Source: WTAW01 sp964406575
GTDB lineage: Bacteria; Acidobacteriota; Aminicenantia; Aminicenantales; Aminicenantaceae
Assembly: GCA_964406575.1 (NCBI GenBank)
Contig: CAYOSH010000063.1
Coordinates: forward strand, 1 to 11,776
DNA: 11,776 nt
Direction: 5' to 3'
The notes beneath the pieces were generated by a model that worked only from the letters and a program-made list of their open reading frames with translations, made no database searches and was not told where the DNA came from. Of the stretch, positions 1 to 6,380 are shown piece by piece (the stretch's first letter is position 1; the number at the start of each line of letters is the position of its first letter). The translations under genes were made by a program, and so were the position numbers.

Positions 1-39
1 CTTATCCAATAATTTCATTATATCGGGATCTTAGGCAAG

Positions 40-70
40 AAAATATCATAAAAAAATATTGCGATATTTT
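40..70. repeat. AT-rich inverted repeat near the window start
   Basis: AAAATATC (40-47) is the exact reverse complement of GATATTTT (63-70), with a 15-nt loop. A pyrimidine-rich tract of CT repeats follows. It could be the hairpin of a terminator for a gene to the left of the window, but the stem is pure A/T apart from one G-C pair and would be weak. Nothing else convincing is visible in 1-192. Confidence 0.3.
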
Positions 71-270
71 CTATCTCTCTCTCTTTTCCTCTCAGCCTCA
101 TCAAAAGGTGTGATCTGGAAACGCAGATTTTAAGAGATTAATAAGCTTTTGCTAGCGTAATTTTTAAATTTAAAGGTTCTCTTCTATATTGTGTGGGTAA
201 GGAACTTTTATCATATCATCAGGGCGTGATAAGATTCACCATGAAAACTCAACAGAAAGGAATCGTCTTG

Positions 271-534
271 ATGAATGAACTTATCCTTTTTATAATGGCT
301 TTGGGCCTTTTGGATCCCTGGCAAGTTGTTGATATTCGGTTTTCTCAAGAAGAAGGACGCTTGGATTTGAAAATTGATTTTCCCAAGGGAGCAAAATTTC
401 TCTGTCCCTCTCTTCATGCTCTGGTCCCGAGGGTCAAATGTGGTCATCCCGGAATCAAGCAGGTCGAGACGCCTTGGGTGTTCGGCAAACACAAACGCCA
501 ATTATATAAAAATGCAAAGAAAAGAATGAACTAA
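271..534 (+). pseudogene. ISL3-family transposase, N-terminal remnant with internal deletion
   Basis: This is the decayed start of an ISL3-family transposase, a DDE enzyme that moves its own insertion sequence. From the ATG at 271 it reads MNELILFIMALGLLDPWQVV, then EEGRLDLKIDFPKG and CPS, the family's typical N-terminal region before the zinc finger. It then jumps directly to LHALVPRVKC and KQVETPW, which in intact members sit some 30-40 residues further on, so an in-frame internal deletion is likely. After ETPW the sequence diverges into a basic tail and stops at 534. Intact members are roughly 400 residues or more, so the whole catalytic domain is missing. I chose ATG 271 because AGAAAGG lies 10 nt upstream and family homology begins there; the frame is open further upstream (GTG at 193, ATG at 241) without similarity I recognise. 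Family assignment is from recalled consensus, not alignment. It is very unlikely to be active. Confidence 0.72.
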
Positions 535-541
535 AAAATAA

Positions 542-556
542 GGGAGGGAGAAAATG
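542..556 (+). promoter_or_regulatory. Strong ribosome binding site with ATG 554
   Basis: The purine-rich GGGAGGGAG at 542-550 ends 3 nt before ATG 554 and its GGGAGG core lies about 6 nt upstream, close to ideal spacing. It favours 554 as a used start even though the signal peptide of the hydrolase begins more naturally at the internal ATG 644, which has only the weaker GAGAGA (631-636). Confidence 0.6.
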
Positions 557-1579
557 GGTCATTTAAAGCACAAAAAATTGAAAACTATAACAGCAGAACT
601 ATCACAAAAAATTAACTTTTTGACGATTAAGAGAGACTCAAAAATGAATCAAAAATTATCTTTTACAAGGCTTTTCTTGATTAGCCCAATTTTGATGAGC
701 CTTTTCTGCCTTAACTCCAATTTATGGTCCGACTCACACGCGAGCACAGGATCTCCTCAAGAACAAATTAGAATCCCAGAAATTTCAACCCCCAAAATTG
801 AAAACATGATCGATGTGGGTGGGCGAAAATTACACTGTTGCCTGTATGGCAAAGGCTCGCCCACAGTTGTACTGGTCAGTGGCCTTGAAGCTCCCCAGGC
901 ATATTGGAATTCAGTAATCCCAGACCTGGCTGCAAAAACGACGGTTGTGACTTATGACCGGGCAGGTATAGGCAAAAGTGAAATCGATGATCTGCCGACT
1001 CATGGCGAGCAATCCGCCAAAGACCTTCACGTCCTGCTGGATAAATTGGGTGTTCCCAGGCCATACATTCTGGTTGGTCATTCTTACGGAGGAAGTGTTG
1101 TCCGGCTCTTTGCCTTCATGTACCCTGATAACATGGGTGGATTGATTCTGGAGGATACCCAGCATGAGGATGTTCTGATCGAACTGCGGAAAATCCTCAA
1201 AGGGAAAGACCTCGAAGCATTCGATCAACTTGTGGCAGACATGTTCAGTACGCCCGAGAATCCCGAAACCGAAGCCGATTATCGGGATATTACTAGGGCA
1301 CAGCTAAGGAAAAGCAAACCTCTGCCCCGGATACCGTTTGTAGTTCTGACTTCCGCCGATCGGGCTAAAGCCATGGGGCCAATGTTCAGCGATGAGGCGT
1401 TAAAGAAAATGGCAGAATCGGACTTTGCTTTGAATAAAAAATTGGCTGCTTTAATACCAGGAGGGAGGCAGATTATCGTTGAGGGGACAGGACACAATAT
1501 TCATGTGGATAAACCTGAAGCTTTGATCGCACCCGTTGTGGAAATGATTAAGGAAGTGAGAGAGAAAAAGGAAAATTAA
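554..1579 (+). CDS. Exported alpha/beta-hydrolase, first of a tandem pair
   Basis: A serine hydrolase of the alpha/beta-hydrolase fold, probably acting on an ester, lactone or similar bond outside the cytoplasm; the substrate cannot be read from sequence. The fold spans about residues 83-338. The nucleophile elbow is GHSYGG (175-180, Ser177). VVTYDRAGIGKS (131-142) is the typical strand-and-turn before it. The likely acid is Asp201 in LILEDTQHED, and the catalytic His is His314 in GTGHNIH. The oxyanion strand reads VLVSGLEAP rather than the usual HG motif. Residues 31-55, starting at the internal ATG 644, look like a signal peptide: a Lys, then a hydrophobic stretch. No lipobox is present. 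ATG 554 has the stronger ribosome site but adds 30 basic, polar residues ahead of the signal, so the true start is uncertain. The next gene begins 2 nt after the stop and encodes a related protein. The upstream neighbour is a transposase remnant ending 19 nt before this gene. Confidence 0.9.
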   Translation: MGHLKHKKLKTITAELSQKINFLTIKRDSKMNQKLSFTRLFLISPILMSLFCLNSNLWSDSHASTGSPQEQIRIPEISTPKIENMIDVGGRKLHCCLYGKGSPTVVLVSGLEAPQAYWNSVIPDLAAKTTVVTYDRAGIGKSEIDDLPTHGEQSAKDLHVLLDKLGVPRPYILVGHSYGGSVVRLFAFMYPDNMGGLILEDTQHEDVLIELRKILKGKDLEAFDQLVADMFSTPENPETEADYRDITRAQLRKSKPLPRIPFVVLTSADRAKAMGPMFSDEALKKMAESDFALNKKLAALIPGGRQIIVEGTGHNIHVDKPEALIAPVVEMIKEVREKKEN

Positions 1580-1581
1580 AC

Positions 1582-2505
1582 ATGCGATATCTACAAATAA
1601 TTAAAAATCTTCCTCAGCGTCAGAAGATCACTAACTTTTTAACTGTCATGCTCCTATTTTCATTTTGGGCATTTACGGTGTTACCATTACAGGCAGCATA
1701 CCCGCAGTCGAATCAAGAAAGCGAGACCGTCGAGACCTTGGTTCAAGTCGGAGAATATCGCCTCAACTTCCAGGTTATCAGGGGTGGAAACTTAACGGTA
1801 CTTCTCGAAGCTGGTGGGGGTATGCACTCGGCCGAATGGACCAAACTGGCGCCCGAACTTGCGCATAAGACAGGAGCCACAGTTGTTTCCTATGACCGCG
1901 CCGGATTTGGAAAGAGCGACTTGCCGGAAACTCCATATAATATGCGTGAAGAGATCGATTGGCTCTGGAAGGGACTCCAGAAACTCGGTCTGGACAAGAA
2001 TCTGATCCTGGTCGGTCATTCATTCGGGGGGTGGATGATCCGCTTATTTGCCAGCGAACACCCAGAAGTCACACGGGGCATGGTATTTGTCGATCCGTTC
2101 ACGAACGAGTTCGTCAACCTGCTCGGCGTGGACTATCTCGATAATCACCCCATGACAGGAAAACTTCCGTTTGACACCTCTCAGCCGGATAAGCTCACAA
2201 AAATTCAACGGGCTCTGATGCGGATGGTTGGAGATGGCTTGGGTCCCAAGTTAGAGATCATGCAGAAGACGTCCGTCCCTCCAGATATTCCCGTGATTGT
2301 GATCACCAGCGGCAAGCCATTCCTCCCCAAAACCGAAGAACAGGCTGCATGGCGGCTGGCCCACGAACAAATGACAGCATCGATCAAGGGGGCGATTCTG
2401 ATCGTGGCGGAAGAAAGCGGCCACATGGTCCCCTGGAGACAGCCGGAGCTCATTATCGATGCAGTGATGAAAGTTATAAAATCGGCTAGCGCAATCAACC
2501 GATAA
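1582..2505 (+). CDS. Exported alpha/beta-hydrolase, second of a tandem pair
   Basis: A second secreted serine hydrolase, related to its upstream neighbour and probably its paralogue. A basic N-terminus (residues 1-17) is followed by a hydrophobic segment (about 19-36) ending in LQA/AY, a good signal-peptidase cleavage site after residue 38. Motifs are VVSYDRAGFGKSD (101-113), nucleophile elbow GHSFGG (145-150, Ser147), acid candidate Asp171 in FVDP, and catalytic His281 in ESGHMVPW. The oxyanion strand is LLEAGGGMHS. The position after strand 7 reads ITSGKP with no acid, which supports Asp171 as the triad acid in both paralogues. The ATG lies 2 nt after the previous stop and AAAGGA inside the upstream coding end supplies the ribosome site, so translation is probably coupled. 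Compared with the first gene, the cap region differs most. The substrate is unknown. The 69-nt spacer to the convergent msrAB gene holds only a weak GATTA/TAATC hairpin. Confidence 0.9.
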   Translation: MRYLQIIKNLPQRQKITNFLTVMLLFSFWAFTVLPLQAAYPQSNQESETVETLVQVGEYRLNFQVIRGGNLTVLLEAGGGMHSAEWTKLAPELAHKTGATVVSYDRAGFGKSDLPETPYNMREEIDWLWKGLQKLGLDKNLILVGHSFGGWMIRLFASEHPEVTRGMVFVDPFTNEFVNLLGVDYLDNHPMTGKLPFDTSQPDKLTKIQRALMRMVGDGLGPKLEIMQKTSVPPDIPVIVITSGKPFLPKTEEQAAWRLAHEQMTASIKGAILIVAEESGHMVPWRQPELIIDAVMKVIKSASAINR

Positions 2506-2574
2506 CGCCTCTTTTGAAACGAATGGATTATATGTAATCAAGCCGTTATTCCTGAGGGTTCAGATATTCGCAAT

Positions 2575-3687
2575 TCATTTGCCCTCAAAAAGAATTCTGT
2601 ATTCCCCGTATCCTTCTTTTTCCAGGTCTTCTTTAGGAATAAAACGGAGTGCGGCCGAATTGATGCAGTAGCGAAGTCCCGTGGGTTTCGGCCCATCAGG
2701 AAAAACATGACCCAGATGCGAATCTGCGTACTTGCTCTTGACTTCTGTTCTCACAATAAAATGGCTCTTGTCTCTCTTTTCCTCGATATTCCTAGCTTCG
2801 AGCGGTTTTGTAAAACTGGGCCATCCTGACCCGCTCTCATACTTATCCCGTGAGCTAAAGAGAGGTTCTCCCGAGACTATGTCCACATAGATACCTTCCC
2901 TTTTGTTGTCCCAGTATTCATTATTGAAAGCTCTCTCAGTCCCGTTTTTTTGTGTCACTTCATACTGGAGGGGCGATAAGAGTTCCTTCAATTCTTTATC
3001 CGAAGGCTTTTTGTAATCTTTCCATTTTTTATCGATTGCTTGATGCATCTTATCTTTCCAGGTCTCTTCGAGATAGCTCTCTCGACCAGAGTAGTGTTTG
3101 TACGACTTGTATCTTTCGGAGTTTGTCCGGTAATAATCCTGGTGATATTCCTCTGCAGGATAAAAAGAATTGTATTTCTGAATTTTAGTTACGATCTTTT
3201 TTTCAAAGCGGCCCGATCGTTCCAATTCATTCCTCGACTCCTCAGCTAATTTCTTCTGCTCTTTATCATGGTAGAATATCGCAGTCCCATACTGCGATCC
3301 CCTGTCCGCGAATTGTCCCCCATCATCCGTAGGGTCTATCTGCATCCAAAAAACATCGAGGAGTTCTTTATACGAGATCTTTGAAGGATCATACAGGATC
3401 TGGACGGCCTCAATATGACCGGATTTACCCGAGGAGACTTCCTTATATGTCGGCTTCTCGTTAATACCTCCAGTGTACCCGGCAATCACTTCGACGACCC
3501 CATCGAGCTTTTCAAATGGAGGTTCCATGCACCAAAAACATCCCCCTGCAAATGTTGCCTTTTTTAGGGATGATGATGGAGGCGCCGCTGAAGAACTGTT
3601 TTTCTCGAGAGATCGGGAATTCAAGTTATTTATCATTCCGAAAATGAGAAAAGCCATCCCCAATATCACAAATCTTTTAATTTTCAT
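2575..3687 (-). CDS. msrAB: Exported MsrA-MsrB fusion, methionine sulfoxide reductase
   Basis: A bifunctional repair enzyme. MsrA reduces the S-epimer and MsrB the R-epimer of methionine sulfoxide in oxidised proteins, using thioredoxin-like electrons. The N-terminal hydrophobic segment (residues 4-20) followed by a Ser/Pro-rich linker points to a signal anchor or signal peptide, so it acts in the periplasm. The MsrA domain (about 42-195) has GCFWCMEPPF with catalytic Cys50 and Glu55, GYTGG (70-74) and FYPAEEYHQDYY (175-186). The MsrB domain (about 232-354) has SGSGWPSF (285-292), HLGHVFPDGP (324-333) and RYCINSAALRF with catalytic Cys341. The MsrB domain lacks the CxxC zinc pairs, as in MsrAB fusions generally. 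Many MsrB proteins carry a recycling Cys in SGCGWPSF; here it is Ser287. The start is supported by AGGAG (3695-3699) 8 nt upstream. It converges with the hydrolase pair and follows the spondin-domain gene by 208 nt. Unlike Neisseria PilB there is no N-terminal thioredoxin domain. Confidence 0.97.
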   Translation of the reverse strand: MKIKRFVILGMAFLIFGMINNLNSRSLEKNSSSAAPPSSSLKKATFAGGCFWCMEPPFEKLDGVVEVIAGYTGGINEKPTYKEVSSGKSGHIEAVQILYDPSKISYKELLDVFWMQIDPTDDGGQFADRGSQYGTAIFYHDKEQKKLAEESRNELERSGRFEKKIVTKIQKYNSFYPAEEYHQDYYRTNSERYKSYKHYSGRESYLEETWKDKMHQAIDKKWKDYKKPSDKELKELLSPLQYEVTQKNGTERAFNNEYWDNKREGIYVDIVSGEPLFSSRDKYESGSGWPSFTKPLEARNIEEKRDKSHFIVRTEVKSKYADSHLGHVFPDGPKPTGLRYCINSAALRFIPKEDLEKEGYGEYRILFEGK

Positions 3688-3702
3688 TTAATTTCTCCTT
3701 AC

Positions 3703-3735
3703 AGTGATCGCTCAAAGCGCCCTAGCTAAATCACT
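3703..3735 (-). promoter_or_regulatory. Possible leader hairpin next to the msrAB ribosome site
   Basis: AGTGAT (3703-3708) pairs exactly with ATCACT (3730-3735). Directly inside, CGCT (3709-3712) pairs with AGCG (3716-3719) around a CAA loop. In the minus-strand transcript this structure ends 3 nt before the AGGAG of msrAB, so it could influence ribosome access. No U-tract follows, so it is not a terminator. The stems are short and chance is possible. Confidence 0.3.
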
Positions 3736-3766
3736 TTTCAGATTCATTTCAAATCGCCAATAAAAT

Positions 3767-3885
3767 CCTTGGGAGTCGGACATCGTGAGCGGCGGAGCAG
3801 GAACACCAGATCCCTTGATAATCAGAACCGTTTTGAGGATTTACGCATCCTATCAACATTGCCGCAAAGGATCCGACTCCCCAGG
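3767..3885. repeat. Long imperfect nested palindrome, 119 bp
   Basis: The arms CCTTGGGAGTCGGA (3767-3780) and TCCGACTCCCCAGG (3872-3885) are complementary at 13 of 14 positions. Within them lie further pairs in nested order: GCGGC (3789-3793) with GCCGC (3861-3865), TTGAT (3815-3819) with ATCAA (3852-3856), and AGGAT (3836-3840) with ATCCT (3847-3851) around a 6-nt loop. The element fills most of the spacer between the spondin-domain gene (stop at 3896) and msrAB. It could be a mobile palindromic repeat (MITE or REP-like), a structured RNA, or an attenuator between the two genes. No U-tract follows the outer stem on either strand. The outer arms are solid; the inner pairs are short and asymmetric. 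Confidence 0.5.
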
Positions 3886-3895
3886 AGACAGATAC

Positions 3896-4549
3896 TCAGT
3901 CGATCCGCCGGATGACCACTTTCACAACCGGATTTCTCCAGTCGTACATTGAGGGCATCAGGTTTCCATCGCCATGGATACCAGAATGAATGTGCACGAA
4001 TCCTTCGGCGTTTTGAGGAGAACGAAGTGTCCCGCCAAAAGGAGGGCCAGGAACGTAGGACTCCAATTCGTTATTCTCTTCACTTCCCGCATCATAGGCA
4101 TTCCCATAGACAACTTTCTCGCCATTCAAAGGAACAGGAATATCCTTGATCGCAAAAAATCCATCATTGGTCTGAGCCAGCATGCCGCATGCGCTTATGC
4201 TGTCGAACATATTGTCCGTCATCAACTCGACGCTTAGAGAATGTCCCGGAGGAATCACATCGGTCCCCACCACAACATCGTAAACGCGATCACGCGTCGT
4301 CAGCACTTCTACGAGTGGATCCGTTTCGCCCATCTCTGCCAACCTCACCAACGCAGTTCTTGCCTTTTCGCCCTCATGGAAAAAAGCATAAGTCTCTTCA
4401 TGGCTGAAAACCACAGGAGGCGTGATCACCTCACCGCGAGTCAAGTTGGTGAACGTGACCTCATACCTCTCGGCGGCCTGTAAACCGCTGGCAGACAGTC
4501 CTAAAACAATCAAAAGCCCTGCGATAAAAATCGCACTTTTCATCTTCAT
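3896..4549 (-). CDS. Exported spondin-domain protein
   Basis: A secreted or periplasmic protein built of a single Spondin_N-like domain. In animals such domains occur in extracellular matrix proteins (F-spondin); the bacterial versions have no established function. A typical signal peptide (residues 1-25, Lys residues then a hydrophobic core) ends in LQA/AE. The mature part starts with RYEVTFTNLTRGEVITPPVV (28-47), followed by HEETYAFF (50-57), MLAQTNDGFFAI (123-134), AYDAGSEENNE (151-161), and VPGPPFGG (166-173), all recurrent in bacterial spondin-domain proteins. The end, from FVHIHSGIHG to VVIRRID, is the usual C-terminal strand region. At 217 residues it is a complete single-domain protein. 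The single Cys in the mature part is Cys121. The start at 4549 has the excellent GGAGG 6 nt upstream; a second Met at residue 3 is possible. It sits between a two-component system and msrAB on the same strand, which suggests an envelope context only. Confidence 0.88.
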   Translation of the reverse strand: MKMKSAIFIAGLLIVLGLSASGLQAAERYEVTFTNLTRGEVITPPVVFSHEETYAFFHEGEKARTALVRLAEMGETDPLVEVLTTRDRVYDVVVGTDVIPPGHSLSVELMTDNMFDSISACGMLAQTNDGFFAIKDIPVPLNGEKVVYGNAYDAGSEENNELESYVPGPPFGGTLRSPQNAEGFVHIHSGIHGDGNLMPSMYDWRNPVVKVVIRRID

Positions 4550-4882
4550 GATGAACCTCCTTAAACCTGATAAATTTTTCGATCAAGAAACCACTCCCTA
4601 AAAAACCTACAGGTGCCTAGACCCGATTGAGTGGCTTCTTGATTTTTTCATTTCTTTCAATGATACAGCCCAAATTTCACAAAAGTATCACGCAAAGGTC
4701 ATATTTTTATAAAAGATGTTGCCTGTGAGATATTGTTGCTTTCATACTCAAAAAAGATTATAAGGCAGAGAGAATTTTTGAGGACAAATGGATTAAGCAG
4801 TGAGGAAATGTTCTGAGCGGAGAGATATTCAAGGAACAGAGAGACTTTAAAGAGGGATGATCCTCCAGAGCTGGAGAGAATT
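4550..4882. other. 333-bp spacer between kinase and spondin-domain genes
   Basis: No gene is visible here. It contains the AAGGAGG ribosome site of the spondin-domain gene, a 15-bp inverted repeat (4582-4643, listed separately), an A/T-rich stretch around 4680-4720 where its promoter might lie (I find no well-spaced -35/-10 pair), and a purine-rich tract with many GAGAGA runs at 4765-4882. A short CTCCAG/CTGGAG palindrome (4863-4876) follows the kinase stop in the transcription direction, without a U-tract. Confidence 0.5.
4582..4643 (-). promoter_or_regulatory. 15-bp stem hairpin in the spondin-domain gene leader
   Basis: ATCAAGAAACCACTC (4582-4596) and GAGTGGCTTCTTGAT (4629-4643) are complementary at 14 of 15 positions with a 32-nt loop. 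In minus-strand RNA, the direction of both neighbouring genes, the odd position becomes a G-U wobble, so the stem is continuous. In plus-strand RNA it is an A-C mismatch. The stem ends about 20 nt before the ribosome site of the spondin-domain gene. On the minus strand no U-tract follows. On the plus strand six T residues follow, but no plus-strand gene ends here. A leader RNA structure or a dyad operator are the main options. Confidence 0.45.
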
Positions 4883-6376
4883 TTAAGAGGTGGGATTGAA
4901 CACTTTTAGATAAAAAGTAAAAATCGTTCCTTTATTCGGTTCGCTCTCGACTTCGATCGGGCTTTCATGAATATCCAGGATACGCTTTGTGATAGCAAGT
5001 CCCAGTCCGGTGCTGTCGACGTCGTCGGCATCGCTTTTTTCGCGTCTTTTCCCCCGATAAAATCGGTCAAAAATGTGTGGAATATCCTCATCACTGATGC
5101 CGATACCATCATCGGCGATACGGACAGCGATCCGATCTTCGTTGGGAATGCCTTGGAGCGTGATCGAACCACCGGGTTTGCTGTAGACAATGGCATTGTC
5201 GATCAAATTCTGAATGGCTCTCTCGATCAAACCAATATCGGCGTGAACTAAAGGAAGATCCTTTGGAAATTCGACGTTCATCCGAATCTTTTTATTCTCG
5301 AGCAAAAATCTATATTTCTGAAGGATATCCTGGATGAGCTCACGGAGATTGAACGGCTCGAGATCGACCATTAGCTGGGGAGCATCAAGTTTCGCCAACT
5401 CGAAAAGATCGGACACCAATTTCCCTAAACGATGTGATTGTTTGAGCGCGATTTCGAGATAATGTACCTGTTCATTCGCACTCAAATCGTCCTTTTTCAT
5501 AGATAAGGTCTCAAGATATCCCTGCAATGAAGATAAGGGCGTGCGGAGGTCGTGAGATATATTACCCATCATTTCTCTGCGGAATCGGTCGGCTTTTTTT
5601 ATGGTATCCATCTGGTCGATGATCCGATCTGACATACGCTTGACACCCTGTCCCAGTTTCCCTATTTCATCCTTCGAGTGAATATTGAATTGATCCGGCA
5701 AAAGTATAGGCTCTTGGAAATCGCTCCGCTGAAAGGCCGAAAGGGATTGAGAAAGCTTTCGCAGCCGCCGGGTCAATAGGTTGAATAAATACAGAACGGT
5801 GACAAAAACAAATAACAAACCTCCCACCGCGATCCATGTGCTGAGGCGTAAGATATAACTCTTCTCGAGTCGACTGACAACCGAGTCGTATTCCTCGCCA
5901 CCAAGGATTATGTAAAGATAACCTTCCACAGGACCTTCAGATGGGATGCGGGAGGCAGAGAAAACTTTCTTTCGCTCGGGATCGCGGGGATCGTCTCCGA
6001 GTATGGGTAAACTGGCCTTCCCCTCAAGAAATCGCAACAAAGGAGCGAGATTAACATGATCCCTTTTCACGCGACCTTCAGGCGCCGAATAAGCAAGGAT
6101 TTGACCTTTAGGGTCAAGAAGATACAGTTCGATGTTTGGATTGATGTGCATCAATGTTTCGAAAGTATGTTTGAGCGCTTCGACATTAGCCTGGCCTCCC
6201 TGAATATAAAACGTATCTGTTATGAGGTATTCCGAGAGAGTCCGATGGAGACGTTGGTTCACTTCTTGAAGGTAAAGTTTTGTGGTCACCAGGGTTTGAA
6301 ACATATTCAACACCAAAATCGACAAGAAGAGCGCGAGAAGGATGCTTGCGATCTTTCCGTAGAGAGTTTTGAACAT
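4883..6376 (-). CDS. Two-component sensor histidine kinase
   Basis: A membrane-bound sensor kinase that autophosphorylates on a His and passes the phosphate to the response regulator encoded 4 nt upstream. Domains in order: transmembrane helix (about 10-31), periplasmic region (about 32-174), second transmembrane helix (about 178-200), HAMP (about 199-253), HisKA with NISHDLRTPLSSLQGYLE (His275), and HATPase_c with N-box QNLIDNAIVYSKPGG (Asn394), ADDGIGI (421-427), FDRFYRG (436-442) and TGLGLAI (456-462). All catalytic motifs are intact. The periplasmic part contains NIELYLLDPKGQILAYS (81-97), like the central strands of a PAS/CACHE-type sensor fold, and an acidic loop GDDPRDPE (127-134). The signal is unknown. 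The general architecture is that of PhoR/BaeS-like kinases. Start and spacing imply translational coupling to the regulator; the ribosome site is a modest AAGAAG. Confidence 0.95.
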   Translation of the reverse strand: MFKTLYGKIASILLALFLSILVLNMFQTLVTTKLYLQEVNQRLHRTLSEYLITDTFYIQGGQANVEALKHTFETLMHINPNIELYLLDPKGQILAYSAPEGRVKRDHVNLAPLLRFLEGKASLPILGDDPRDPERKKVFSASRIPSEGPVEGYLYIILGGEEYDSVVSRLEKSYILRLSTWIAVGGLLFVFVTVLYLFNLLTRRLRKLSQSLSAFQRSDFQEPILLPDQFNIHSKDEIGKLGQGVKRMSDRIIDQMDTIKKADRFRREMMGNISHDLRTPLSSLQGYLETLSMKKDDLSANEQVHYLEIALKQSHRLGKLVSDLFELAKLDAPQLMVDLEPFNLRELIQDILQKYRFLLENKKIRMNVEFPKDLPLVHADIGLIERAIQNLIDNAIVYSKPGGSITLQGIPNEDRIAVRIADDGIGISDEDIPHIFDRFYRGKRREKSDADDVDSTGLGLAITKRILDIHESPIEVESEPNKGTIFTFYLKVFNPTS

Positions 6377-6380
6377 TGTG

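Noticed and set aside
193..270. GTG 193 or ATG 241 as the start of the transposase remnant
   Set aside because: Family similarity begins at ATG 271, which also has the best ribosome site; the upstream codons show no recognisable similarity.
640..720. Lipoprotein signal in the first hydrolase (Cys at residue 52)
   Set aside because: The residues before the Cys (MSLF) do not fit a lipobox, which needs a small residue at -1.
911..1228. 105-codon minus-strand open frame across the first hydrolase
   Set aside because: It is antisense to the nucleophile-elbow region of a clear hydrolase and resembles no protein.
2506..2574. Bidirectional terminator between the convergent genes
   Set aside because: Only a 5-bp A/T-rich stem (GATTA/TAATC, 2526-2539) is present, with no U-tract on either side.
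3767..3885. Small SRP RNA or integron attC site
   Set aside because: Folding length is similar, but the conserved SRP loop GGTCAGG...GGAAGG is absent, and there are no GTTRRRY/RYYYAAC core sites or integrase nearby.
4582..4643. Rho-independent terminator for the kinase operon
   Set aside because: On the minus strand no U-tract follows the stem. The T-run follows only on the plus strand, where no gene ends, and the loop is long.
4715..4762. 15-codon plus-strand frame starting MLPVRYCC in the spacer
   Set aside because: Very short, no ribosome site, no promoter and no context supporting a peptide gene.
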